A stretch of 64,000 nt of DNA from Amycolatopsis mongoliensis. Lineage in GTDB: Bacteria > Actinomycetota > Actinomycetes > Mycobacteriales > Pseudonocardiaceae. The first letter of the stretch is position 1. Each line of letters begins with the position of its first letter. The DNA lies in assembly GCF_030285665.1 (NCBI RefSeq), contig NZ_CP127295.1, forward strand, positions 7,068,001 to 7,132,000. The letters run 5' to 3'. Of this stretch, positions 45,098 through 54,071 are shown one piece after another. The notes beneath the pieces are model-generated. The model had not been told where the DNA came from and ran no database searches. It saw only the letters and a program-made list of their open reading frames with translations. A program made the translations under genes and the position numbers.

Positions 45098-45144
45098 GTG
45101 AATGACTCATTCCTGTCGCCACACGACAGGAATGAGTCATTCAC
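45098..45144. terminator. Perfect 21-bp hairpin between convergent lipase and cutinase genes
   Basis: GTGAATGACTCATTCCTGTCG (45098-45118) pairs perfectly over 21 bp with 45124-45144, leaving a 5-base loop. It separates the convergent lipase (stop 45088) and cutinase (stop 45151) and can serve as a bidirectional terminator. Confidence 0.8.
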
Positions 45145-45150
45145 GTCGGG

Positions 45151-45810
45151 TCAGACCTTGCTCGCGGCGAAGGCTGCGGCGTCGGTGGCGTTTCCGCCGT
45201 AGCTCAGGTGGGCCAGGACGTTCGCGCCACCCGCCTGGCAGATCGGGTCGCCGTCGGCGCAGTAGTCCTTGGTGCGGCTCTGGTACGGGCCGGTCACCTG
45301 CCGGCCGACCGCCCGGATCGGGTTGCCGAACAGCAGCACCGCCGCGATCCGCGGGGCCAGCTCCGCCGGGATGGTCGCCACGATCGGGCCGCCGACGACC
45401 GCGCCGTCGCTGCTGACACCGAGCGAGTTGTCGACGACGTTGGCGCCCTGGGAGTAGCCGACCAGGACGAACCGCTGCTGCGGGCAGGCCGCGGCCTGGG
45501 CCTTGACGTGGTTCACCAGGTCGGTGTTGCCCTTCTGCACCGACGCCGGCTCGCCGAGGTCGGCCGGGTAGTTCACGGGGTAGCTGCTCAGCGAGCGGGG
45601 CCGCAGGGAGTTCTGCACGGCCTGGTAGACGGGATCGCCGACGATGAGGCCCAGCGTGCCGGGCTCGAACGTGCCGCGGGCGACCGGCACGTCGATGTCG
45701 GTGCAGGGCGCGGCCGACGCCGCCGGTGCGGTGGCGACGGCGAGCCCGGCCGCGGCGAGGCCGACCGTGACGGCGGCGGAAAGCAGACGGGACCTGGAAA
45801 CGCGAGTCAT
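45151..45810 (-). CDS. Secreted cutinase-family esterase (Culp-like)
   Basis: The 219-residue protein has a signal peptide (core residues 8-30, then ASAAPC) and the cutinase fold. FVLVGYSQGANVVDN contains the nucleophile serine, KDYCADGDPICQAGG the aspartate with flanking cysteines, and NVLAHLSYG the histidine. Cutinase-like proteins of mycolate-containing bacteria are lipases/phospholipases, and culp6 (Rv3802c) lies in the mycolate locus. Its presence beside the FAAL-PKS-carboxylase-acyltransferase operon extends that resemblance. Confidence 0.9.
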   Translation of the reverse strand: MTRVSRSRLLSAAVTVGLAAAGLAVATAPAASAAPCTDIDVPVARGTFEPGTLGLIVGDPVYQAVQNSLRPRSLSSYPVNYPADLGEPASVQKGNTDLVNHVKAQAAACPQQRFVLVGYSQGANVVDNSLGVSSDGAVVGGPIVATIPAELAPRIAAVLLFGNPIRAVGRQVTGPYQSRTKDYCADGDPICQAGGANVLAHLSYGGNATDAAAFAASKV

Positions 45811-45982
45811 GGATGATCACACCTCTGATGGCGAGAAACCGGAATGCCCGCAAGCGCTTTCCCGGAATGCGATTCCGGACGGGTCACGGCAGCGTCGCAG
45901 CGACCATCCGCCAGAGGCAAGAGCGGTTTTCGGCTAGTGCCGAGAATTGTTCAGCCGGTGACAAGCAGTCCGATGTGGACGC

Positions 45983-46648
45983 TCAGGTGGTGCACTGTCC
46001 GGCGTCGACGTGGTCCAGCAGGGCGGGGTCGAGGCCGCGCAGGGCGGCCATGACGAACCCGGTGGCCAGCTCGCCGGCCGCGATCGGGTCGACGCCGGGG
46101 GAGTGGGAGACGTGCATCGCGGCGCGGCCGACCAGGCCGACCATCATCGCGGCGAGCAGGTCCGCGCCCGGGCCCGGGGTGCGGCCGTGGGTGAGCAGGT
46201 GCTCGCGGACCCGGTCGACGACGTGCGTGGTGACGGTGTCGGCCAGGGCGCGGCGTTCGTTCGACATCTCGTCGACGGCGGAGTCGAACAGCATCCGGAA
46301 GCTCTCCGGATGCGCGCTCGCGTAGCTGAACATGGCCATCACGGCGAGCCGGACGCGTTCTTCGAGAGGGCTCGTGCTCGCCGTTTCGTAGGCGGTGAGC
46401 ACCCAGTGCCGCACCGCGGCGACCTCCCGCCGCACGGTGGCGCGGAACAGGGCCGCTTTGTCGCCGAAATGCGCGTAGAGGGTCGGTTTGGTGGAGTCGG
46501 CGCGCTCGGCGATCAGCCCCATGGTGGCCTGGGCGTACCCGCGTTCGGCGAACACCGCGCGGGCGGCGTCGAGCAGCTCGTCGTCGGTGGGCCGGGCGGC
46601 CGGGCTCCGGCGGGTGCTGGATCGATCAGGGGAACGCGGCCGGCTCAT
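45983..46648 (-). CDS. TetR-family transcriptional regulator
   Basis: The 221-residue protein has a basic N-terminal extension, a TetR HTH (GLIAERADSTKPTLYAHFGDKAA in two short stretches, residues 44-66) and a helical effector domain. It is divergent from the PucR-type gene at 46719, with two similar half-site elements in the 70-base interval. It may control the PucR-type gene, the lipid locus, or itself. ATG at 46648 is the natural start of the HTH-containing frame. Confidence 0.87.
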   Translation of the reverse strand: MSRPRSPDRSSTRRSPAARPTDDELLDAARAVFAERGYAQATMGLIAERADSTKPTLYAHFGDKAALFRATVRREVAAVRHWVLTAYETASTSPLEERVRLAVMAMFSYASAHPESFRMLFDSAVDEMSNERRALADTVTTHVVDRVREHLLTHGRTPGPGADLLAAMMVGLVGRAAMHVSHSPGVDPIAAGELATGFVMAALRGLDPALLDHVDAGQCTT

Positions 46649-46655
46649 GGAGGTG

Positions 46656-46690
46656 TACTGTACGGTCCCCGCTGCTTTACTGTCCGGTAA
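46656..46690. promoter_or_regulatory. Repeated elements in the tetR/pucR-type divergent promoter
   Basis: ACTGTACGGT and ACTGTCCGGT occur about two helical turns apart between the divergent starts; the second lies in the partial dyad TTACTGTCCGGTAA. They are candidate sites for the adjacent TetR protein. Confidence 0.45.
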
Positions 46691-46718
46691 AGCACGCCGC
46701 CCTCGGGGAGGGAACCTG

Positions 46719-47885
46719 GTGTCCGGCGACGGTGCTCGGCAGCAAGTCCCGGTGACGGGAGAGGTGTTCGGGCGCGCGGAGCTGGCCGCGCTCATGCGGC
46801 CGGCGGTGCCGGCGCTGGTGGACTGGATCGTCCGGGAGGTGTGGCGCGAGGTCCCGGTGTACGCCCGGCACGGCAGCGTGACCCGCCACGGCGTCGAGTG
46901 CGCGGTGGTGCTCTTCGTCGATCTGGTCGAGGACCCGCTCGCCCCCCGCGATCGGCTGTACGAGACGTGCCGCCGTCTCGGCGCGGGCGAGGCGTACGAG
47001 GGCCGGACGCTCGACGACCTCCAGGTGGCGTACCGGGTCGGCTCGCGCGCGGGCTGGCGCTGGATCATGCGCCTGGGTCGGCGGCACCGGCTGTCGTCGG
47101 CGGTGATGGCGCGCCTGGCGGAGATGCTGTTCGGCTACGCGGACGAGCTGGCCCGGATGTCGATCCGCGGGCACCGCGAAGCGCAAGCGGAGCTGGACGG
47201 CACGCGGGCGGGCCTGCGCCGCCGCCTGCTGCGGCTGGTGACCGGGCCGGTGGCGGTGACGGACGCGGTCCTCGCCGAGCTCGCGGTGGCGGCCGGCTGG
47301 CCGGTGCCGGGCGAGGTGGCGGCGGTGGCCGTCGAGTCGCCGGTGAATCCGTCGTGGGGTCCCGAGGTGCTCGCCGACCTCGAGCCGCCCCAGCCGTACC
47401 TGCTGGTGCCGGCCCCGGTGGACGGACGGTTCGTCGCTTCTCTCGGCGTCCGGGCCGCGGTGGGCCCGCCGGTCTCCCCGACGGCCGCAGCACATTCCCT
47501 GCGGTGGGCCCGGACGACGTTGCGGCTGGTGGGCGACGGCGCGCTGCCCGACGCCCCGGTGACGTGGTGCGCCGAGCACCTGACGACGCTGTGGCTGCTC
47601 TGCGACTCGCCGCTGGCGGACCAGGTGGCCCGCCAGGAGCTGGCCCCGCTGACCCGGTTCCCGGACCGCACGCGGCGGCGGCTCGGCGAGACTTTGCTGT
47701 CGTGGCTGGAAAACGGCGGCAACTCGGAGAAGATCGCGGTCGACCTGTCCGTGCATCCGCAGACGGTGCGCTACCGCGTGCGTCAGCTCAAACAGGCCTT
47801 CGGGGACCGGCTGGACGATCCGGAGGCGCGGTTCGCGATGCAGGCGGCCCTGCGAGCCTCGGCGCTGCGATCCCGCGGCGCGTGA
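46719..47885 (+). CDS. PucR-type transcriptional regulator (paralogue of 28316-29551)
   Basis: The 388-residue protein has the same architecture as the regulator at 28316-29551, including a nearly matching C-terminal HTH (TLLSWLENGGNSEKIAVDLS, then VHPQTVRYRVRQLKQAFGDRL). Residues 1-180 are helical. GTG at 46719 was chosen for GGGGAGGG upstream; an earlier in-frame reading overlaps the tetR gene. Two related PucR-type regulators at both borders of the lipid locus suggest control of lipid synthesis, by analogy with FasR and MabR. Confidence 0.82.
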   Translation: MSGDGARQQVPVTGEVFGRAELAALMRPAVPALVDWIVREVWREVPVYARHGSVTRHGVECAVVLFVDLVEDPLAPRDRLYETCRRLGAGEAYEGRTLDDLQVAYRVGSRAGWRWIMRLGRRHRLSSAVMARLAEMLFGYADELARMSIRGHREAQAELDGTRAGLRRRLLRLVTGPVAVTDAVLAELAVAAGWPVPGEVAAVAVESPVNPSWGPEVLADLEPPQPYLLVPAPVDGRFVASLGVRAAVGPPVSPTAAAHSLRWARTTLRLVGDGALPDAPVTWCAEHLTTLWLLCDSPLADQVARQELAPLTRFPDRTRRRLGETLLSWLENGGNSEKIAVDLSVHPQTVRYRVRQLKQAFGDRLDDPEARFAMQAALRASALRSRGA

Positions 47886-47889
47886 AAGT

Positions 47890-47940
47890 CCGTGAATGGC
47901 ACATCGAGGGACTTCAAGTCCCTCGATGTGCCATTCACGG
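47890..47940. terminator. Almost perfect 51-base palindrome between convergent genes
   Basis: A 25-bp arm beginning CCGTGAATGGCACATCGAGG (47890-47914) pairs perfectly with 47916-47940 around a single central base. It lies between the convergent PucR-type gene (stop 47885) and the quinone oxidoreductase gene (stop 47947). A terminator role is likely. Confidence 0.8.
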
Positions 47941-47946
47941 CTTCGG

Positions 47947-48801
<855 letters not shown>

Positions 48802-48845
48802 CTGCTTCTCCTCGCTGCTGGGCTGCTTACCAACAGAGTGTACTA

Positions 48846-48858
48846 ACTTTGAGAAAGT
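48846..48858. promoter_or_regulatory. Candidate HxlR operator in the divergent promoter
   Basis: ACTTTGAGAAAGT is a perfect 5-bp inverted repeat with a 3-base spacer in an AT-rich stretch between the quinone oxidoreductase and hxlR starts. Related ACT-containing words flank it on both sides. Confidence 0.45.
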
Positions 48859-48919
48859 GCAAACTCTTGGTGAGCATCCTCACCTGGGCTTCGGCGGCCG
48901 GCGAGGTACCGTTGACGTC

Positions 48920-49321
48920 ATGAGCGAGGCGCCGGAGTGGCTGGACGAGCACGGGCAGGTGGTGTTCGACGTGTTCGCGCAGGCGTGCACGTCCCGGGCG
49001 ACGCTCGAGCACATCACCGGCCGGTGGGGGATCCTCGCGATGGCCGCGCTCCACGACGGCACGCTCCGGTTCAACGCCCTGCGCCGGCGCGTGTCCGGCG
49101 TGAGCGAGAAGATGCTCGCCCAGACGCTGCAGGCCCTCGAGCGTGACGGCTTCGTGCACCGCGAAGCGCAGCCGACCATCCCGCCGAAGGTCGAGTACAG
49201 CCTCACCCCGCGCGGCCGCCGGACCGCGGCGCTGCTGCTGGCGCTCATCCAGGACGTCGAGGGGCAGATGCCCGAGGTCATGGAGGCCAACGCGAAGTAC
49301 GACGCCGCGAAGCGCGACTGA
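48920..49321 (+). CDS. HxlR-family transcriptional regulator (QorR-like)
   Basis: The 133-residue winged-helix protein has the HxlR features: an N-terminal QACTSRATLEHITGRWG segment with a cysteine in the position used for redox or electrophile sensing, then RRRVSGVSEKMLAQTLQALE and VEYSLTPRGR in the wing. ATG at 48920 lies eight bases after a TACCGT -10-like element, suggesting a leaderless message. It probably represses the divergent quinone oxidoreductase gene until quinone or oxidant modifies the cysteine. Confidence 0.88.
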   Translation: MSEAPEWLDEHGQVVFDVFAQACTSRATLEHITGRWGILAMAALHDGTLRFNALRRRVSGVSEKMLAQTLQALERDGFVHREAQPTIPPKVEYSLTPRGRRTAALLLALIQDVEGQMPEVMEANAKYDAAKRD

Positions 49322-49326
49322 CGTCC

Positions 49327-50019
49327 TCAGACGGCCCAGGGCAGCCGCAGTCCTTCGATTTCGTCGTCGTTCAGCAGTGCCTCGATCAGCGCCGGAGAGC
49401 CGGTGACCTGGGTGCCCCGCAGGTCGTAGTCGGTGTGGTGGAGCCCGAGCGTCGCCGGGCTGTAGTAGGCCAGGCAGGGGGTCGCGGGGCCGGCGTGACT
49501 GTGGTCGGTCAGGACGCCGATCAGCCGCGTCCACGTTTCCCGGTCGAGGCTTCCCTCGGTGGGCGGGATGATGCCGAGCGGCCGGCTGCCGGCTCTCTTG
49601 GCCGAGGGAAACACCGGTGGCAGGGCAGGAGCCCTTCGGGGACGACGGGGTCGCCGGTGCGCTCCGCGAGTTCCGTCCAGCGCAGCCGACGCCACCTGGG
49701 ACCCGGGTGCTCGGCGCGGCCCAGCCCGCCGCCGGTGGTCATGCTCGTCGCTTCGAGGCCGAGGTACGCGGCGATCGGCTGGATGCTGCCCACGGCCAGG
49801 CGTGCCTGGCGGTACTCGTGGTAGGTCGTGTCCGCCGGCCCTCGCTCGTGCTCGTACATCGCGTTGATGACCCAAGCCGCGTCCGGCATCGCCGGTGACA
49901 TGAAGCCGGTCAGGCCGTCGCCGCAGAGCTTCGGCAACCAGTTCGCGGAATCCGGCGGTGCGAGCGGCCACCGCCCGGACCGCGGGTTCGAATGCCCGGG
50001 TACGCGCCCATGATCCCAT
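49327..50019 (-). pseudogene. Unrecognised gene broken by two frameshifts
   Basis: Three consecutive minus-strand frames look like one protein of about 230 residues. From ATG 50019 the first frame reads MGSWARTRAFEPAVRAVAAR. Near 49920 it shifts to one with TGFMSPAMPDAAWVINAMYE and ARLAVGSIQPIAAYLGLEAT. Near 49610 it returns to one with LGIIPPTEGSLDRETWTRL and ALIEALLNDDEIEGL, ending at 49327. Composition is protein-like in each part and not in the others. I do not recognise the family. A dyad, GAGTT...AACTC (50023-50040), lies before the start. Confidence 0.5.
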
Positions 50020-50083
50020 AATGAGTTCTAGTTCGAACTCACGTCGCCGTCCCTCGCGCACCTCGGCCGACCTTGCCCAAAGT

Positions 50084-50108
50084 TGGAACGTGTTCTAGTT
50101 TTGTGATG
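50084..50108 (+). promoter_or_regulatory. KstR-type operator overlapping a leaderless promoter
   Basis: TGGAACGTGTTCTA (50084-50097) matches the TNNAACNNGTTNNA motif described for KstR at all fixed positions. Its right edge overlaps a TAGTTT -10 element (50096-50101). Transcription would begin at about 50108, the G of the GTG start, giving a leaderless message. A closely related site is at 59338-59351. Confidence 0.65.
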
Positions 50109-50875
50109 TGAAGACCGATCTGGGCCTGGCCGGTGCCGTCGTGCTCGTCACCGGCGGCGTCCGCGGCGTGGGCCGGGGCATCAGCGACGTGTTCCTCGCC
50201 CACGGCGCCCACGTCGTCACCTGCGCCCGGCGCGAGACCGCCACGAAGGCCGAGTTCGTCCAGTGCGATGTCCGTGACGAAGCCCAGGTCGCGGCCCTGA
50301 TCGACGGAATCGTCGCGAAGCACGGCCGCTTGGACGTCGTCGTGAACAACGCCGGCGGCGCCCCCTACTCGCCCGCGGCGGACGCGTCGCCGCGGCTGCA
50401 CGACAAGATCGTCCAGTTGAACCTGCTGGCCCCGCTGCTGGTCTCCCAGCGGGCCAACGCCGTCATGCAGCGCCAGGACAGCGGGGGCTCCATCGTGATG
50501 ATCTCCAGCGTCAGCGGCACTCGCGCGTCCCCGGGAACCGCGGCTTACGGCGCCGCGAAGGCCGGGCTCGACAACCTCACCGCCAGCCTCGCCGTCGAGT
50601 GGGCGCCCAAGGTGCGGGTCAACGCGCTCGACGTCGGCATGGTCCGCACCGAGCAGTCCCACCTGCACTACGGCAGCGAGGCCGCGATCGAAGCGGTCGG
50701 CAAGACCGTGCCGCTGGGCCGGCTCGCCGAGCCCGAGGAGGTGGGCGCGTGCGCCGCGTTCCTCGCCTCCGGCCTGGCTGCCTACGTCTCCGGCGCGACC
50801 CTGCGCGTCCACGGCGGGGGTGAGGTCCCGGCGTTCCTCGCCGCGGCCGACGTCAACCAACGGGAGGATTCGTGA
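50108..50875 (+). CDS. Short-chain dehydrogenase/reductase of the steroid ring C/D locus (Rv3549c-like)
   Basis: The 255-residue classical SDR has VLVTGGVRGVGRG as cofactor loop, the NNAG motif, S in MISSVSG and the YxxxK pair in YGAAKAGL. It is first in an operon with echA20, ipdA, ipdB and ipdC, and by position matches Rv3549c of M. tuberculosis. Its step in HIP degradation is not certain. The GTG start coincides with the predicted transcription start. A downstream GTGA overlap couples it to the next gene. Confidence 0.83.
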   Translation: MKTDLGLAGAVVLVTGGVRGVGRGISDVFLAHGAHVVTCARRETATKAEFVQCDVRDEAQVAALIDGIVAKHGRLDVVVNNAGGAPYSPAADASPRLHDKIVQLNLLAPLLVSQRANAVMQRQDSGGSIVMISSVSGTRASPGTAAYGAAKAGLDNLTASLAVEWAPKVRVNALDVGMVRTEQSHLHYGSEAAIEAVGKTVPLGRLAEPEEVGACAAFLASGLAAYVSGATLRVHGGGEVPAFLAAADVNQREDS

Positions 50876-51750
50876 GCAGGTTGTGCCAGGACCGCGTGGT
50901 CGTGGTGACCGGCGCCGGTCGCGGCATCGGGCGGGCCCACGCGCTCGCCTTCGCCGCCGAGGGCGCGCCGGTGGTGGTGAACGACGTGGACGGGGACGCG
51001 ACCGCCGGAGTCGTCGCCGAGATCGAGGCGCTGGGCGGAAAGGCGGTGGCGAACACCTCCGATGTCGCCGACTGGGCCGGGGCGAGGGACTTGATCGGGA
51101 CGGCGCTGGCGAACTTCGGCCGCCTGGACGTGCTGGTCAACAACGCGGGGTTCGTCCGGGACCGGATGCTGGTCAACCTCGACGAGGACGAGTGGGACGC
51201 GGTGGTCCGCGTGCACCTGAAGGGACATTTCGCGCCGTTGCGGCACGCCGCCGAGCATTGGCGCGCCGAAGCCAAAGCCGGGCGGACGCCGAGCGCGCGC
51301 GTCATCAACACCAGTTCGGGCGCCGGGCTGCTGGGGAGCGTCGGCCAGGGCAACTACTCCGCGGCGAAGGCGGGTATCGCCGGCCTGACCGTCGTCGCGG
51401 CCGCCGAACTCGCCCGCTACGGCATCACCGTCAACGCGATCGCGCCGGCCGCGCGGACCCGGATGACCGAGGCGGTGTTCGCGTCGATGGCGCGTCCCGA
51501 CGAGGGGTTCGACGCGATGGCCCCGGAAAACGTCTCGCCACTGGTCGTCTGGCTCGGCAGCGAAGAGTCCGCGCACGTCACCGGCCGCGTCTTCGAGGTC
51601 GAGGGCGGAAAGGTGTCGCTCGCGCAGTCGTGGCGGCACGGCCCGGCCGTGGACAAGGGTGACCGGTGGGACCCGGCCGAGCTCGGCCCGGTGGTGAAGG
51701 ATCTGCTCGAGCGCGCGCCCGAGCCCGAACCTGTCTACGGAGCGAGCTGA
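50872..51750 (+). CDS. Short-chain dehydrogenase/reductase of the steroid ring C/D locus (Rv3548c-like)
   Basis: The 292-residue SDR belongs to the longer subgroup resembling the (3R)-hydroxyacyl-CoA dehydrogenase part of multifunctional enzymes. VVVTGAGRGIGRAHALAFA, VNNAGFVRDRM, INTSSGAGLLGSVGQGNYSA and the YSAAKAG catalytic pair are visible. A C-terminal extension (WRHGPAVDKGDRWDP) is typical of Rv3548c-like proteins. It overlaps the first SDR by four bases (GTGA) and echA20 by one (TGATG). It is expected to oxidise a hydroxyacyl-CoA in side-chain or ring degradation. Confidence 0.84.
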   Translation: MSRLCQDRVVVVTGAGRGIGRAHALAFAAEGAPVVVNDVDGDATAGVVAEIEALGGKAVANTSDVADWAGARDLIGTALANFGRLDVLVNNAGFVRDRMLVNLDEDEWDAVVRVHLKGHFAPLRHAAEHWRAEAKAGRTPSARVINTSSGAGLLGSVGQGNYSAAKAGIAGLTVVAAAELARYGITVNAIAPAARTRMTEAVFASMARPDEGFDAMAPENVSPLVVWLGSEESAHVTGRVFEVEGGKVSLAQSWRHGPAVDKGDRWDPAELGPVVKDLLERAPEPEPVYGAS

Positions 51751-52490
51751 TGGGCATCCTCACCAAGCGCGACGGCCACGTCGAGGTCGTCACGGTCGAC
51801 TTCCCGCCGGTGAACGCGCTGCCCGTGCAGGGCTGGTTCGACCTGGCCGACGCGCTGAAGAAGGCCGGTGAAGACCAGGACGTCCACGTCGTCGTGCTCC
51901 GCGCGGAAGGGCGGGGCTTCAACGCCGGCGTCGACATCAAGGAGATCCAGCGCAGCGCGGGGTACGACGCGCTGGTCGGTGCGAACCGGGGCTGCCACGC
52001 GGCTTTCGGCGCGGTCTACGACTGCGCGGTGCCGGTCGTCGCCGCGGTGCACGGCTTCTGCCTCGGCGGCGGCATCGGCCTGGTCGGCAACGCCGACGTC
52101 GTGATCGCCTCCGACGACGCCACCTTCGGCGTCCCCGAGGTCGAACGGGGCGCGCTCGGCGCCGCGACCCACCTGGCCCGGCTCGTCCCGCAGCACCTGA
52201 TGCGCACCCTCTACTTCACCGCCCGCACCATCACCGCCGCCGAGCTGCACACGCACGGCTCGGTCTACGAGGTCGTGCCCCGCGCCGAGCTGGACGACGC
52301 CGCGCTCGCCGTCGCCCGCGACATCGCGAAGAAGGACCCGCGGGTCATCCGGGCGGCGAAAGAGGCCCTGAACGGCATCGACACCCAGCAGGTGCACCGC
52401 AGCTACCGGTTCGAGCAGGGCTTCACCTTCGAGCTCAACCTGCTCGGCGCCTCCGACGAAGCCCGCGAGGAGTTCTTGAATGGCCGATAA
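51750..52490 (+). CDS. echA20: EchA20-like ring-opening hydrolase of the crotonase family
   Basis: The 246-residue crotonase-fold protein has the oxyanion segments FNAGVDIKEIQ and VHGFCLGGGIGLVGNADV. In M. tuberculosis EchA20 (Rv3550) hydrolyses ring D of the HIP-derived CoA thioester. Gene order SDR-SDR-echA20-ipdA-ipdB-ipdC here repeats that locus, which supports the orthology. It overlaps ipdA by 11 bases. The start ATG shares a base with the previous stop. Confidence 0.87.
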   Translation: MGILTKRDGHVEVVTVDFPPVNALPVQGWFDLADALKKAGEDQDVHVVVLRAEGRGFNAGVDIKEIQRSAGYDALVGANRGCHAAFGAVYDCAVPVVAAVHGFCLGGGIGLVGNADVVIASDDATFGVPEVERGALGAATHLARLVPQHLMRTLYFTARTITAAELHTHGSVYEVVPRAELDDAALAVARDIAKKDPRVIRAAKEALNGIDTQQVHRSYRFEQGFTFELNLLGASDEAREEFLNGR

Positions 52491-53343
52491 GCGCACGACC
52501 GCCGACGCCGTCGCGGCGGAGCTCCGCGACGGGATGACGATCGGCATCGGCGGCTGGGGCTCCCGGCGCAAGCCGATGGCGCTGGTCCGCGCGATCCTCC
52601 GCACCCCGGTCAAGGACCTCACCGTCGTTTCCTACGGCGGCCCCGACGTCGGCCTGCTCTGCGCGGCCGGCAAGGTGAAACGCGTGGTGTTCGGGTTCGT
52701 CACGCTCGACTCGATCCCGTTCGACCCGTGGTTCGGCCGTGCCCGCGAAACCGGCGCGATCGCCGTCACCGAGTACGACGAGGGCATGTTCGGCGCGGCG
52801 CTTTCCGCGGCGGCGCAACGGCTCCCGTTCCTCCCGATGCGCGCCGGGCTCGGCTCGGAGGTGATGCGGGCGAACCCGGACCTGCGGACCGTGCGGTCGC
52901 CGTACGCCGACGGCGAGGAGCTCGTCGCGGTCCCGGCGCAGCACCTCGACGTCGCGCTCGTGCACCTCAACCGCGCCGACGCCCGCGGCAACGCCCAGTA
53001 CCTCGGCCCGGACCCGTACTTCGACGACCTGTTCTGCCTAGCCGCTTCGAAGAGGTTCGTATCGGTCGAAAAAGTCGTCGAGACACCGGACTTGCTGGCG
53101 GGCGGGCCGGTGCAGTCGCTGCTGCTCAACCGCGGCGCGGTCGACGGCGTCGTCGAGGCGCCGCGCGGCGCGCACTTCACCACGGCCGTGCCGGACTACG
53201 GCCGCGACGAACGGTTCCAGCGCCACTACGCCGCCTGCGCCAAGGATCCCGACGCGTGGCCGGGGTTCGCGGACCGGTTCCTCTCCGGCGACGAGCGCAG
53301 CTATCTGTCCGAAGTGGACAAGTTCGAGGCGGAGGCGGCATGA
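52480..53343 (+). CDS. ipdA: COCHEA-CoA hydrolase subunit IpdA
   Basis: The 287-residue protein is a CoA-transferase-family alpha subunit, with GMTIGIGGWGSRRKPMALV near the N-terminus and VVSYGGPDVGLL. With IpdB it forms a hydrolase that opens the last steroid ring (ring C) of COCHEA-CoA. Acidic residues E98 and E101 in TEYDEGMFG lie where the catalytic glutamate is expected. ATG at 52480 overlaps echA20 and the stop overlaps ipdB (ATGA), so the subunits are coupled. Confidence 0.92.
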   Translation: MADKRTTADAVAAELRDGMTIGIGGWGSRRKPMALVRAILRTPVKDLTVVSYGGPDVGLLCAAGKVKRVVFGFVTLDSIPFDPWFGRARETGAIAVTEYDEGMFGAALSAAAQRLPFLPMRAGLGSEVMRANPDLRTVRSPYADGEELVAVPAQHLDVALVHLNRADARGNAQYLGPDPYFDDLFCLAASKRFVSVEKVVETPDLLAGGPVQSLLLNRGAVDGVVEAPRGAHFTTAVPDYGRDERFQRHYAACAKDPDAWPGFADRFLSGDERSYLSEVDKFEAEAA

Positions 53344-54071
53344 GTGCGACCCGGGCCGAGATCGCCGTCGTGGCGGTGGCCGAGCTGTTCCGCGGCGACG
53401 GCGAGATCGTCGTCAGCCCGATGGGCCTGGTCCCGCAGCTCGGGGCGAAGCTCGCGCGGCTGACGTTCGAGCCGGACCTGCTGATGTCGGACGGCGAGGC
53501 GTACCTGGTCACCACCGACGGTGTCGTCGAGGGCTGGCAGCCGTTCCGGAAGATGCTCGACACGATCGTCCCGCACGGGCGGCGGCACGTCGTCATGGGC
53601 GCCAACCAGATCGACCGGTACGGCAACCAGAACATCTCCGCCATCGGCGACCACGCCCGGCCGAAGAAGCAGCTGCTGGGCGTGCGGGGCGCGCCGGGCA
53701 ACACCGTCAACCACCGCACCAGCTACTGGGTGCCGCGGCATTCCTCGAGGGTCTTCGTGGACACCGTGGACGTCGTTTCCGGCGTGGGCTACGACAACGC
53801 GGCGAAGGCGGGCCCGTCGGCCGAGAAGTTCCACGACGTCCACCGGGTCGTCACGAACCTCGGCGTCTTCGACTTCGCCACGCCCGACCACTCGATGCGG
53901 GCGGTGTCGCTGCACCCCGGCGTCACGCGCGACGAGGTCGCGGCGGCGACCACGTTCGAGATCGACTTCGGCAGCGTGGTGACCAGCCGCGAGCCGGCGG
54001 ACGAAGAGCTGCGGCTCATCCGCGAGGTCGTGGACCCGAAGAGCCTGCGCGACAAGGAAGTCCCGGCGTGA
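53340..54071 (+). CDS. ipdB: COCHEA-CoA hydrolase subunit IpdB
   Basis: The 243-residue CoA-transferase beta-type subunit has VVSPMGLVPQLGAKLARLTF, HVVMGANQIDRYGNQN and GAPGNTVNHRTSYWVPRHS, as in IpdB. It pairs with the product of the preceding, overlapping gene. Its stop overlaps the ipdC GTG start by four bases. Confidence 0.92.
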   Translation: MSATRAEIAVVAVAELFRGDGEIVVSPMGLVPQLGAKLARLTFEPDLLMSDGEAYLVTTDGVVEGWQPFRKMLDTIVPHGRRHVVMGANQIDRYGNQNISAIGDHARPKKQLLGVRGAPGNTVNHRTSYWVPRHSSRVFVDTVDVVSGVGYDNAAKAGPSAEKFHDVHRVVTNLGVFDFATPDHSMRAVSLHPGVTRDEVAAATTFEIDFGSVVTSREPADEELRLIREVVDPKSLRDKEVPA

